Below, piece by piece: positions 1 to 11,234 of a DNA stretch of 64,000 bases (positions are counted from its first letter, which is position 1; every line of letters starts with the position of its first letter). The DNA is taken from contig JAECYW010000029.1 in assembly GCA_023014335.1 (NCBI GenBank), forward strand, positions 310,001-374,000, in the 5' to 3' direction. Under the pieces are notes generated by a model, which had not been told where the DNA came from, searched no databases, and worked only from the letters and a program-made list of their open reading frames with translations. Source of the stretch: Galerina marginata (Eukaryota; Basidiomycota; Agaricomycetes; Agaricales; Galerinaceae). A program made the translations under genes and the position numbers.

Positions 1-317
1 AGTCTCTGACTGATTATCTGGCCTGAGATGGAGGTGTGTTTGGGTTGGCTCAGACCAAACCAAGCAACGATGCGCGACGACAAGGAAATATTTTATTGAC
101 GGCAGACTTCCATTGGTTAAAGAAGCATTGTATGTCCCGATCGCCCGAGAATTTTGTGCGAGCATGAAAGATGACTGGTCGGGTTCGGCTAAAACGGACC
201 TTTTATGCTCATTATTTAAGAAGCGATACTCAGTAACCCCCACTTCACTCAACCCACCTCTGCAAACTTTCCATAAGATCCCCTTTTATTTGTCCCGACA
301 GTTTATTCTCGCGCGTA

Positions 318-1769
318 ATGTCAGCGTTGACCCCAGCCGACCTTGGGAGGATGTGAGTTAGACTCAGTGCCCAGATAATATCCTGCTAATTTCATCGACC
401 TTCAGTGCAGGCCCACTGGTACGTGCAAATGCAGCATCTATTCATACTATGATAACCCAATTTTGTATAGCTCGTCGGGTACATTCTAAACTGGGGGCTT
501 TTTGGCGTGTTGTCAATGCAAGTTTGTGAGTGTCCGTAGTGGGATCGATATGTTAATAGACTGAGCCCTCAATGCGCCTTCCAAGACCTGTACTATTTGG
601 CATTCCCACAGGATAGAGTTACGCACAAGCTCCTAGTATATGGATCCTTTATGCTGGAAGCCACTCAGACTTTTCTCTTCACGACGAGCGCGTTCAGGAC
701 CTTCGCGACGGGATTTGGAAATCCAGCTGTGCTGGACGAGGTCGACATTATCTGGTTCTCCGTTCCGATCATGAGTGGAATAGGTGAGGGCCACCATTAC
801 TTCTCCAACCTGGAAAGTGCATCTAAAGATCGCGAAAGTCGGATTCATCACACAGGCCTTCTATGCATATCGCGTCAGCGTGCTCGCGCAGTCGAAATAC
901 GTGGCTGGAATGATCATGGTGGTACGTACAATGTTTATCCCAATTTCTGGTCATTGACGCAGTTACTACCTAGCTCGCATTTCTGCAAGTAGCAGGGTCT
1001 ATTTTGATTGCAGTAGAAGCAAAGAAAGCGGCTCATTGGAGCCTTTTTTTAAAGCGAGATTCCTACATTTCAGCTGGGGTGAGTAACTAATTTATTCCCT
1101 CGTTTCCGTTAATGACAATTTCCAGATATGGGAGGGAGGGAGCGCAGCTTGCGACGTGCTGATCGCAGCTTCTATGACTTACTATGTTCGTTAGCTCTCA
1201 CTCTCGACCATATACTTTGTTAGCTGATCATCGAACTCTGCAGTTGAAGCGTCGTGACACGGGAGTTAAGCAGACTCAGGTGCTCCTGTCTCGGTTAATT
1301 CGCCTGACTGTCGAAACCGGCACACTCACAGGTGAGATCCGATATATTAGCTGTCATGCTCCCTCGGATTTAACCTAGAGTTGCAGCTGCTATGGCAATC
1401 ACGACTCTCATCCTCACCTTCTTGCCTGGCCGTCCGACTTACTATCAAGCTAGTGTTAGTGTGCTAGGGAAAATGTACTCCAACTCCATGATGGTCGCGT
1501 TCAACAGTCGCATGAAGGTCGCAAGCCCGAGTGGGACATCCACGTCTCACGAGGTTTCAATTTCGCTCGGGCAGGTCCACAGGACGCGCCCAGATATGGA
1601 CAGCGATATCACTCGGTCGCATGGAGTCTTAGTAACCAGGGAGCAGGTGTCCAAGATATCATCAGTATGTGCAGCGTTTAACCTTACTATTCTGGAATTA
1701 ATCTCAACTTACCAGCAGGATAAGAAGACCAATGACAATCTCTATAGCGTAGCCCCGTTTTCGGCCTAA
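318..1769 (+). CDS. DUF6534-family multipass membrane protein, spliced
   Basis: Hand splicing gives one open protein starting MSALTPADLGRIAGPLLVGY and ending in SVAPFSA. Exons I can place are 318-352, 406-418 (a 13-nt microexon), 471-525, 586-783, 839-921 and 974-1078, then short exons to 1769. All junctions are GT-AG, and the frame is kept through hydrophobic blocks such as LYYLAFPQDR, SAFRTFATGFGNPAVLDEV and KMYSNSMMVAFNSR. These blocks and the overall plan match the DUF6534 integral membrane family, which is numerous in Agaricomycetes and has no assigned function. An optional last intron (about 1663-1719) is also in frame, so the tail length is uncertain. The ATG at 318 is supported by the family-like N-terminus it gives. 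Family call is from recalled motifs; I am fairly sure of it. Confidence 0.82.
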
Positions 1770-3799
1770 ATTCATGGATGGATTTCTACACTGGGTGTCT
1801 GGGTAAATGTATCGAAGTATTTATTTGATTATTTAAAGTGACAGAGTGAAGCAGCGATAGGTGCTAGAACTGTATACATCAGGTGTAAATTGAACGTAGA
1901 TTGAGCAATGTTCGAAAAATATTCCATACAACTAACTAGGCAAACAGGAAGAAAAAGTAGCCATCTTAGGCCTGTCTAATTTAGCGCCGATTACCAGATT
2001 TAGGCGCGCGTGGGACCTCAGGGTAAAACTGAACTCTTGGGATGGATAGTGCACGCTATCGGACGCTTCTTAGCCAGAATCTTGAACACGTATAGCCTGA
2101 GGTGGACTCCTCTAACGTTTCACCCTCAGTAGAATATATATCCGGGCGCTTACCATGATGTACCAACGTTGCAAAATCAAAATTTCGATGGATTCCATCG
2201 TTGAGCCCGTGAAACACTGAGGGGTAGTAATTGTCGAGAGGATTGCTCCGAATGACCATTTTAATTCCGTCATCATCCCTGAGATTGCCGTCTTCTTCTT
2301 CTTCGTCGTCATCATCACCATCCTGAGGGCTGGCGAAATTTCCTTAAATGGCAAATGCCTTAGTTCCACCACCTTTGTTGAATTTAAGGGTGGCCTTGGT
2401 GGTGGTATCCTTGTCGTCGTCACTATCATCGCTGTCGCTATCGTGATATCGAAAGGGAAGATAAATAATGCACTAAGAAGTAAGACTCGCATTGGGAGTA
2501 CTGTTCTAGGAAATCCGGAGCAATCTCAGTCCCGAAGTCAATGCCCGGCGCTTTCCGCCTGGTATGAGAATTAGGAGCGAGGGTTATGAACAAGTGCTTC
2601 TATGGACAGGTGCTTCATTCACAGTCCGTACTAAAATGGCTTATTCTTACCATCGGGATGGATTTAGTTGCGGTTAGTGTTGTATACTTCTCTTTCTACA
2701 TCTTTTAGACAGTAATCAAAAGTGGCAGGTGCTATTTAAAATAATGTATACTCACTCCGGAGCTCAGGTGGGAACAGAAAAATCCGCTCTGAGTATCGTC
2801 CCAGTCATAATTACTGGGAGACAGCTGAATTTTTAACATATCTTTGTAGAGTAGTAGGGACTCATTTATTGGGAAACATTTACACTCAAATTTTTCTTTT
2901 TTGCGGGACGTTGCCGCAATACCTACATTGAACGAGAAGGTGCTTCTTATCATACAAATTTAAATATAGGCCTACGTTGCAATACGCCGGAACCAAACAA
3001 TGGATCCTAGAATAGCACCAGGAATCGAATTTGATTTGAGAAGGACTATAAATAACTCGAAGCCGACGGGTTACAATTAAAACAACAAAATCCCGGCAGC
3101 ATCACTCTACCGGAACCCAATGATGCAGCGCCAGCCCCAGGTATGGGGCACCAATTACACGGTGGGCGGCCACAACCACAAATAACTCGAGGCTCGTCAA
3201 TACTACGACATGCTAAATAAAGGAAAGGTCAAATACCGAGAAGAGCGAAATTATTGACTAGGACTAGCTCAGAGGAGGGAATACGGAATGGCCACGATAG
3301 TCTACGGAGTTCAGTTGTGCATAGGAAAACCCCTCGAGACTCGAAATTATGAACTGTATTCGGATTTTCTCCCCGACCTCCGCTGAACAGTCCGTCTAAA
3401 TCGTCAGAGGAAGCGATGACGAGTTACCAAGTATTCTTTCGAGCTTTACCAGTTCTCCCCCAACTCTCATTTTCTGAGAGGCATCTTGGAATATAGGCGA
3501 CGCTATACCGTACTGTTCGTGTAGAATATTAGAAGTACTGGGGTAATTTGAAAATATGCAGTAAACTACCGTCCTCATGCTTGAGGTCGGGACTCTGGAT
3601 TTGCCGGAGTCGGAGTGCATAACTGTTGAAAACTTGAGATATGGTGAAGGAAGAGGTACCCAATAATAGACATGCAAAATTTGTATATAAACACGGCTGG
3701 GTACATCTCGTTGACCTCAGTTCCTTCTTTGGTTGTCAATCTTTCCTTTCATTGTCATATCCCTCGACATTATTACCCGTCAACGGCATAACTCCTACG
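1770..3799. other. Intergenic stretch with no convincing gene
   Basis: Between the DUF6534 and DUF5648 genes I see only short open frames with no family signature. The one suggestive part is an acidic minus-strand stretch at 2056-2492, listed separately. Around 3050-3200 two short direct copies of a sequence containing AAATAACTCGA occur, without a larger unit I can define. Confidence 0.5.
2056..2492 (-). pseudogene. Possible degenerate acidic coding remnant
   Basis: On the minus strand one frame reads an Asp/Ser-rich run, then a Lys/Gly-rich piece (KFNKGGGTKAFAI), an in-frame stop, then a Asp/Glu run (DGDDDDEEEED) followed by 67 residues starting MVIRSNPLDNYYPSV. The two halves are separated by a single stop codon with no convincing intron around it. 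The pattern suggests a broken protein-coding relic, but I do not recognise the family, and chance reading of a GAC/GAA-rich tract is possible. Confidence 0.25.
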
Positions 3800-4486
3800 A
3801 TGAAACACTTCTCAATTGCAGGTCTTGTGTCGCTCTTCCTCGGCCAAATTTTGGTTATGGGAAGCGCCATTACCGAGACTCGTAATCCAACAGTGCAGGT
3901 GCGTGGACAGGAATTATTCGGGATTGTGAACTTGAATGTTAAATTTTTATTTTATTTCGTAGAGCCGTGCTGCCAATACCTGTGGTGACCCCACCGTCGC
4001 CACGACATACTATACCGCCTTCTCTTTGAACCCGGACAGGGTGCATGGAATCAACACCAAGGCAGCGTTTGCTGACCAGAACACACGTGGCTCGGCATGG
4101 GAAGCCGACTCACCAGTCTTTGGCGGTTGGACGGCTCCTGGCCAGCCTAATACTGTTCCTCTTTATGCGTTCGGGCGTATGGTAACCGCCGACTTTGTCT
4201 ATGTCATTTCCACCAATGGCAATCCTCCTCCTACCCCCAGTGGATTCAGTCTCATAGGAATTCTCGGGTACGTATACCCCACACAGATTTGCGGCAGTGT
4301 GCCGCTTTATGGTGCTTCCTTGGCGTCACCCAATGATCACTGGTACACTACGCAACTTAACGAGCATAACCAAATCATCAGTCTCGGGTGGACCGATCTT
4401 GGAATTACCGCATATGTTTTGTCAGTAGATGGTAAGTTTATCTGTATTGCTCCATCTTCACGACTTACTGACCTGCTCTAGAATGA
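3800..4486 (+). CDS. Secreted DUF5648-domain protein
   Basis: Three exons (3800-3898, 3963-4431, 4482-4486) with GT-AG introns give about 190 residues. The N-terminus MKHFSIAGLVSLFLGQILVM is a clear signal peptide. The mature part has paired blocks PLYAFGR..TADFVYV and PLYGASLASPNDHWYTTQL followed by GWTDLGITAYVL. This is the Y-x-H-W/F-Y-T-T plus GW.D.GI.AYVL pattern of DUF5648 repeats, found in many secreted fungal proteins. The final exon supplies only one residue before TGA, so the exact C-terminus is the weakest part of the model. Function is unknown; an extracellular or cell-wall role is an inference from the signal peptide. Confidence 0.82.
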
Positions 4487-6512
4487 TACTGCAGTTCCTG
4501 GGCTGTCTGTCTTGTGTAGAAGCCAATCTCTTCTGCTTATTTGATTTTCCATATTTGATCGACTTTACATTTTGTTTTATTTGTATGGTTACTTTTCTTC
4601 AGGATATTCTATACATGGGTATAAGTTGGAGGGCCAACTTTTAGGTGCCTTGCTTATGCTTCCACGGGGCTCTCAATCGATTACTTATGTCCCCACAACG
4701 CAAGAACATGTAAAATGAACCGTATCGATCCTTCAAACCTCCAAACTGTACAGATTGCCTGACCTGGTGAGCCTGAAGTCGGACCTGTAGTTCGACGTGG
4801 ACGTACTTAGGAGCGTATCGATGGAGATCGTTGGCTAGGCACGATAAGATTAGATTGTTTATTAGTGGCTGTGCCCCGCCATCAACCCCGCCATCAAATT
4901 TTCTGTCTTTCAATGCGCAACCCGTTTCAGCCTCAATGGCTGTTCACTCGACCTACTGGCTCACAACCTCCGCTTGCCTACTATAACGACCTCTTCACCG
5001 TCTGCCTGAGCTGTTTCTCACCGAGAGCCGTACACGAGTAGGATTCGAATGTCTTGAAGGATCAATATTCAGTGTTCAATGTTCAAGAGGCGGAGCCAGC
5101 AGAGCCCTCGCCGACATAGCGATTGTTGTGTGGTTATGCTGTCGAGGACGTAGTCGTGCTGGCTTCTACCTCTGAGGGGGAGAAAGGACGTCGGTGCAGA
5201 GTAAAGGAAAGCACGGAGTCTCTCCAGCCTCAAAAACGAAACACGGTCCGTCCTTCTGCCTGGGTCCTTGGTCTTGGTATGGATGGGCGTTGGGTGTGGA
5301 GAGTCAAAATTCGGAGGCGCCTAACCCGCGCGGGTTGATATATGCCGTCGAAAGGCACGTTTTATTCCTCTCTTTTTGCTCTCCTTAAAGTCCTTTCTGT
5401 CTCTCTTTTTTTTCGTTTCCTTGGTACACCTTATGCTTGGGGCTTTGCCTTTGTATCTGACTGCGTTTCTCGTGTTTTGCTTTCGCGCTTGTCGCATTTT
5501 GCTTCCTGTTTTCTTAGCCACAAAAATTCCTGTGCTCCTTCTTGTCAGTTTCGTTCTCGTCTCTTTCTATCTAAACAGCCTCTCCTTCACTACATTAGCC
5601 TGTACTTATCCCGCTCCAACCTCTGTATCTGCTTGGTATCTGCAGTTTCCGTGCTTGAGCCGCATTATAAGCTGGAGGTCTTGCTGGCGGTGATGGGGGA
5701 TGAGTGACCTTGGTTTACAGTCGACGAACGCCGTCGATGTGTATAGATTATATTTCTATTCATCTCCATGTCTGGTCGTTTTCTGTTAAAATCCACAGCA
5801 CCTGATGCTTATCTTCCTATCAGTTTTCGTTTTTTTATTATTTTCACTTTTCTTATTATCGTATATTTCCTTCTTCATCTCTTCGTACCATCCACCATAA
5901 GCCAAGTTCTCACCTTGTTATTTATTTAGCGAATATGTCCTCGAGGAACGAGGTCGCTCAGGCCATTGCATCTATTCACGACCTTGCACACGCAGCAGGC
6001 CCGCCTGGGGTGTACTTGCATACCATCCGCAATGTAACCTAATAAGTGCGCCGTCTGGCACCAACCCGCAAACATTAAACCTCAAGACTTCGCTACCTGC
6101 TAGTATGTTTCTGGGGATTCGCTTTCATTTCAGCTACGCCGCTTTTCCGGATTTCATTTGCTCGTCGTTGGTTTAGCAATCGATTTCTTTGCTTCTTGGC
6201 CCCGCCCTTCACGGCGAATAGTTTCTGTAACACCCTTAGTCAGGTTTCCGGTATTCTACCTTGGTCGTGCTTTCCTATAATCTGTATCCTGTGCCTCCGG
6301 ACCAGAACCACCTCGGATAATTCATAAAGCCGACGCGGCTTCATTAAAGAGAGAAACCTCTGGGCTTGCTCTCCGTCGCATGTTCGATGATTTAGGTTTT
6401 CTCTACCTACAGGTCAGGTTGATATAAGTTCACCCTGTTCTACGGTCCCTGCACCTTTCTTGTCAAAATATTAGCTAATTGAACTCCATGTTCGATAATC
6501 GCACTTCACGAG
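4487..6512. other. Gene-poor stretch, partly T/C-rich
   Basis: No gene could be supported. 5340-5700 is pyrimidine-rich, so several frames stay open and read as hydrophobic, Leu/Ser/Phe-rich peptides; that is a composition effect. A short ATG frame at 5935 (MSSRNEVAQAIASIHDLAHA) ends after about 35 codons. The stretch may include old retrotransposon material next to the candidate LTR at 6513, but I see no reverse transcriptase or integrase coding. Confidence 0.4.
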
Positions 6513-6749
6513 TGTTAGGATAGATTGATGGCCGGGCCACTCTCTGAGCCAATCGTGTGCCAGCGCCAATTCAGGCCAGCGCTTATTCACGCAGCCTGTA
6601 GATTAGTAATTGTTCGGTTACTTGTTCGTTCATGCAGGAGCTTTCTAGCATATAATTTTCTTTTATGTAGTACATTCTAGATAACATGTATATAGGTATA
6701 TAAACCCTCTGTTCGAGGGTAGAAAAATGTAATTTCTATTTTACCTACA
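6513..6749. repeat. Candidate solo LTR, 237 bp
   Basis: The segment starts TGTTAGGAT and ends TTTACCTACA, so it has TG...CA termini. Near its 3' side it carries a TATA-like run (TATATAGGTATATAAACC) and a short GAGGG hairpin (CCCTCTGTTCGAGGG). This layout is like the LTRs of fungal Ty1/copia elements. No internal coding region, primer-binding site or second copy is present in the window, and the flanking five bases do not form a clean target duplication, so the call is tentative. Confidence 0.4.
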
Positions 6750-8061
6750 AAAAAAAATGTTGGCGATTTCTTCTCGCAAGGCAGAAACGGAGAACGTCCA
6801 GCGACTCGGGGGCCAGGCTCACAATTTTACCCCGTTCGACAAAAGCAATACCACATGACAATGACTTAGAAGAAAAAGTTATGAGAGGAAACAAGTATAA
6901 GAAATATAAACAACGACCTTTTCCACCTACAGTACCTAGAAGCTGTCGGGCCGACACCTGAGATGTCACTCATCAGCGCTGCATCAGCGTTGACCAGAAG
7001 AAAAATCCTATGGAGTATCAGCTGCATCACCTCGTGCTGAGCAGGCTCAGAGCAGCCGCGCGCAGTATAGCGTTGCGGGCAAAGTTGGAACTTGGTTGTG
7101 ATTTTGAAAAAGGAAACCGCGCATGCACAGCCGCTGATGTGATTTTATCTAATCTAATCTACAGTCGGGCTGCTCGCCACTTCTGCCATTAGCCTTGGAA
7201 GGGCAGCTTGAGCTAATCTTGTATTTTTCTTACTCCAGCCGGAGTCTGCCGTCTAATCCAAAATGTTTGATCCCATGAATAACTTATAAGTAGGTCGTCG
7301 ACGAATGTATCCAGCCTATTTAAAGTTTGGGGACGTGATTTTCACTAGCGGTGAAGGAAGTTGCGTGAAGCAGTCGCCACATTCAGCGGTCCAGCCCTCA
7401 GCTGACGGTTCAGGTGCATTGGATCCATGAGGAGAAGTTATCTCTAGATGTATCGGCACACATATTTATAGTATTCTGACAGAAATATGCCAGACAGATC
7501 TACCCCAAAATTTAAACTGGGATAACTCGGCTTCAATTCGAAATAATGTTGTAGCTGCAGGACGACGTGTCCTATCAATATTAAATTTGTTCTTTATGAA
7601 GATCAGAGTCCAGCCAAGACAAATGGTGGTATACATAATGAGGTCTCTTGACCCTCGGAGTCACCCAAGCTTGGGAAGTTCACATTGAATGGAAGTCATA
7701 GGCTCTGAGCTATTTCTGTGTCTTTAACATAAGTACGTCTCTCATATAACCAAATGGGAGAAAAATATGATAGACTCGTAAGTGATGGGCTGTGAGGCAA
7801 CACCCATAGGCGAAGTTATGACCAGTGAGCCGGCCACTGTGTCAAAGCATCATTTGTACTGCCTCCCGTACAAGCAACAGCGGCCCCAGCATTTGCATAG
7901 AAGCGACGGGAATCTCATGTTCCTGTTCATTCTGAATGTCCAACAATCATAAATCCGCCACTCCAATGGCGCTGTCTTCTCTGAACGAGATTAACCTGAG
8001 CTATAAATGTGCCTACAAGTACTCACCTTGAATTGTAAGTATCAAAACATCCTCTACGACC
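6750..8061. other. Intergenic, upstream of the DUF3472 gene
   Basis: No coding region recognised. Only short random frames are open on both strands. The last few hundred bases should hold the promoter of the gene starting at 8062, but I see no distinctive regulatory element. Confidence 0.4.
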
Positions 8062-9333
8062 ATGTCAACAAAGACCGTGGCCTTGACAGGCAATGGTTTT
8101 ATCACCTCTTCCACGACAGGAGCTAGCGAGATCATCAACTCCAGTGGCCTGGCCAACTGGAACAACGCAAACACCATCACCAGCGTTTACTTCCGCATGG
8201 CCTCCGCCGGCTCGGTGGCGATCGGGCTGAACGCGTACCTTGCGGGCAGCAACAACAGCACGATCAGAGCCACAGTCAACGGAACCCCGTTCCTCGTCGA
8301 TCTCGCCGGCACGACCCCCAAAATTTATCCTATCGGCACTGTCACTGTGGCTGCTGCCGGCTACGTGAAAGTCGACTTGCAAGGCGTGTCCAAGGATGGG
8401 GGTTATTTTGGCGACGTGTCAGGCTTGAGCGTGACCACGACTTCCGTGCTCAACTTCGCCAACGACCCCGCGAATTACTACTGGTCGCGCCGCGGCCCGT
8501 CGGTTCACATGAACTTCACAGTGCCGACTAACACCGAGTATTTCTACAACGAGGTGACCGTTCCAGTGGGCCAGGATGCCGTCGGATCGTACTTCATGGT
8601 TGCAGGCTTTGACGGTGGATACTCCGGCATTCAGGTCAGAGACAATGACCGCTGGATTTTGTTCTCCACCTGGGATGCAGCAAACGGTGAGAAGACCACG
8701 GTCGTGAGCAGCGGCGCGGGAGTCGTTGTCGCCAGGTTTGATCATGAGGGCGACGGATATCAGACGTACCTAGTGTTCAACTGGGTAGCCGGCAACACCT
8801 ACAAGTTCATCACACGTATTCGTCCTGACGGTGCGGGTAGCACTCTTTACTCGGCGTGGTTCTTCGCGCCGGAGTTGGGCACCTGGCGCTACCTCGCTAC
8901 CTTGAAGCGTCCTTCCACCAACACCTATCAGTCCGGTACCCACTCGTTCCTGGAGAATTTTAGTGAGATCAGAGGCTTTACCGGTCGCCGGGCGCAGTAC
9001 GGAAACCAGTGGGCGCGCAACGTCAATGGCACCTGGTCCGAGTCCACCACTGGGCGCTTCACTGGTGATGCCGTCGCGAACAACGCACAGCGCATGGACT
9101 ATGCAGGCGGCGTAGAGAACGGGCGCTTCTATCTTCGCAACGGCGGCTTCTTTGCTGATTATGTCACACTCAACCAGACCTTCAACCGACCAGCAACTGG
9201 ACAGCAGCCGACGGTCGATGTAAACACAAGGGGGTTCCGAAAAAAAAAAAAAAGACCTGGGGTCGATATTTTTCTAAAGCCAACTTTCGGTGGACTAACT
9301 AACTTACATAATCAGGCACACACCCAAATATAG
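8062..9333 (+). CDS. Intronless DUF5077 + DUF3472 protein, 3' end altered by a transposon
   Basis: A single uninterrupted frame of 423 codons, unusual here because nearly all neighbours have many introns, and visibly richer in G+C than its surroundings. Residues about 1-125 resemble the beta-rich DUF5077 domain. About 135-385 resemble DUF3472, with blocks such as YYWSRRGPSVHMNF, FMVAGFDGGYSGIQV, GYQTYLVFNWVAGNTYKF and FFADYVTLNQTFNRPA. There is no signal peptide. Both domains are best known from bacterial proteins thought to bind or act on carbohydrates, so the role is unknown and past transfer from bacteria is possible. After about residue 389 the frame runs into a small DNA transposon, adding about 34 foreign residues. 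Without the element and one repeat copy the frame would end at TGA 9784-9786, a few codons after the insertion point. Confidence 0.85.
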   Translation: MSTKTVALTGNGFITSSTTGASEIINSSGLANWNNANTITSVYFRMASAGSVAIGLNAYLAGSNNSTIRATVNGTPFLVDLAGTTPKIYPIGTVTVAAAGYVKVDLQGVSKDGGYFGDVSGLSVTTTSVLNFANDPANYYWSRRGPSVHMNFTVPTNTEYFYNEVTVPVGQDAVGSYFMVAGFDGGYSGIQVRDNDRWILFSTWDAANGEKTTVVSSGAGVVVARFDHEGDGYQTYLVFNWVAGNTYKFITRIRPDGAGSTLYSAWFFAPELGTWRYLATLKRPSTNTYQSGTHSFLENFSEIRGFTGRRAQYGNQWARNVNGTWSESTTGRFTGDAVANNAQRMDYAGGVENGRFYLRNGGFFADYVTLNQTFNRPATGQQPTVDVNTRGFRKKKKRPGVDIFLKPTFGGLTNLHNQAHTQI

Positions 9334-9763
9334 TAATATTACATCATTTTCGGTCACTTCCGTGCATCAGTGCTGACTTCGGTGCTTGTTAGCCTCCCGG
9401 AGGCTCCCTCTAGCGCTCTTCAACGTATAAAAATGAATGTAAGACTTTGAAAGTAGACATCAATAGCTTATTATACAGTTTTTAGGTTAGTAACATCATG
9501 CTAACAATTTTGGGCCAGCATGTAGCATGTGTGCAACATTGTGGCATTTTCTGCTGTTTTCGGGCTGTAAATGAACAAATTTATGCTTCATCCCAAGTTC
9601 TGACTGTATTACAAAATCTGAACAGTATTTAGCTGCCCTTAGAGAGCTAAAATCAAGTTTTGGGGGCAGTTTACTGGGGGGTCCAACTTTTTTTTTCGCC
9701 TCCGGCGGCTGGACTAACTAACCGGGTACCGGTCCGGCATTTTGATCCCGGCACCCCCTTGTG
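9225..9763. mobile_element. Non-autonomous DNA transposon (MITE) in the 3' end of the DUF3472 gene
   Basis: The ends are inverted: CACAAGGGGGTTCCG on the left and, reverse complemented, CACAAGGGGGTGCCG on the right. The copies are flanked by TAAA at 9221-9224 and 9764-9767. Because of overlap with the termini the direct repeat can also be read as the 8-mer GTAAACAC (9220-9227 and 9763-9770). Both readings leave the same empty site, in which the host frame continues to a nearby stop. The interior (about 535 bp) has a run of As near the left end, Ts near the right end, a direct repeat GGACTAACTAAC near both ends, and no coding capacity. Superfamily is unclear; an 8-bp duplication would fit hAT or KDZ. 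Confidence 0.75.
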
Positions 9764-9786
9764 TAAACACCCTCCCGACCACGTGA

Positions 9787-11234
9787 AGCAACAACGATAA
9801 GGACTGCATGAGGTACACGAGTCAACGAAAGCATATATTACTCTCTGTAAAACTCTCTGCCCGTACGTAGACGGTAGCTTCGTCGATACTTTGATAAACA
9901 ACATACATATGCAACCATGAATTACGACTTGATATGCTTGTACAATTTTAAATACAAAACTTTGTACGTCTCTGGAAATTTGCTGGAAATACACTCTGCG
10001 CTTGTCTTTATACCCATCACCTATAAGCTGAAGCAACAGTAGTCGTTCAGCGAAGAAGTCGGGATCCACAGGAGCTACCGCGGCAAGCAACCCGGTTGTA
10101 ATGGGTCGTTAAACGTTGATTGGCTGGAAGAGCCCAAAAAGCGGGAACATTTTGCCTTATCCATCTATCCATCCAGTTTTGTCTATTTTCAGCTCGCCTA
10201 GGCCCCGCTTTCTGAAGCTAAGATATATGTAAAGCACCGAGATATTTTGAGTCTGTGCGAAGTCCACAGTACACCCTGAGAGCATTCAGATTAATTCAAT
10301 TCAGATGTTCCGGAATGTCGGATTAGAGCCACATAGCAAAAGAATCAGTTTCCCATTCGGTCGTGAACGTGCGTCTAGTTGAGGATAAGCGCTGAAATTC
10401 TTGTCCAAATCACCGAGATATTTTGCGTACCGTGCGAAGTTCACAGTACACCCTGGGAGCATTCAGATTAATTCAATCCAGATGTTCTGGAATGTCGGAT
10501 TAGAGCCACGTCGTAAAAGAATCAGTTCCCTATTCGGTCGTGAACATGCGCCTAGTTGAGGTTAAGCGCTTGTCCGGCATAAATATAACAACCTATCGGG
10601 ATGACTGCTAAGTGAGTATTCGGCGTGTGTATGCAGTTTCCAGCCTTTCGATAGGCCTCTAGCTGGGTAGTTGTGCTGAAGTCGCACGTCTTACATTCGG
10701 CAGCTGTGAGCTTGCGCTAATTGGGATGACAGTTTGGAGAGGGCTATTAATACACCCCACACCTTCCAGAAGGACATGGCCGTCGATTGGAACAGCCCAC
10801 CGCTAAACTTGTGATCAGTGTGGGACAAATAATTCGTCACGATGAAGGTACACGAAATTTAGATATTAAATGGCTAGGATACGATCTCTTCTTAATAGCC
10901 ATCCTACTGCCCAATTCCCCAAGAAAAAATGTAACAAGGTTAATAGGTAAACTACACCTAAGTCTTATTTTACTTCAAGAAGCGTACAATCCGGTGCGGA
11001 CCGAGGGTCACATTCGAAAGCACCATATGGACTCACTCAATTGGTATGACCTTTCAGTGGAGTCGTGGTGGGAACCAGAGAACCGTTATAGTTTGGACCC
11101 TAAAACCAGTACGTTGAACCCGTGTGGCTCCTGACTCTTGCCTTAATTAGGGCTAAGATCTGAAGGACGACAATGCCCTTTAAATACCTCCAAACCGCTG
11201 TCCGTCACCGTATCTGCTCCAAGTTCGTGTTATA
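9787..11234. other. Intergenic stretch containing a tandem duplication
   Basis: No gene is supported. A minus-strand frame at 9671-10090 overlaps the transposon and has no family features. A plus-strand frame at 10787-11134 lacks any recognisable pattern. The clear structure is the direct duplication at 10235-10570. Confidence 0.4.
10235..10570. repeat. Imperfect tandem duplication, period 176 bp
   Basis: Copy one (10235-10393) and copy two (10411-10570) both start CACCGAGATATTTTG and end TTAAGCGCT or ATAAGCGCT. They share long blocks such as CAGTACACCCTG and TCGGATTAGAGCCAC. Differences are scattered substitutions. A 17-base spacer separates the copies. No coding frame is shared by both. 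Confidence 0.85.

Noticed and set aside
1..317. Open frame at 113-361 as the start of the DUF6534 gene
   Set aside because: It is in a different phase from the family-like reading; the ATG at 318 gives the expected N-terminus through a microexon.
5340..5707. Hydrophobic open frames in two phases
   Set aside because: The region is T/C-rich, which keeps several frames open and gives Leu/Ser/Phe-rich peptides by composition alone.
9671..10090. 139-codon minus-strand frame
   Set aside because: It starts in unique DNA and runs into the MITE, so it cannot be an old gene; no recognisable features.
10787..11134. 115-codon plus-strand frame
   Set aside because: No family pattern, no conserved blocks, and A+T-rich composition like its surroundings.
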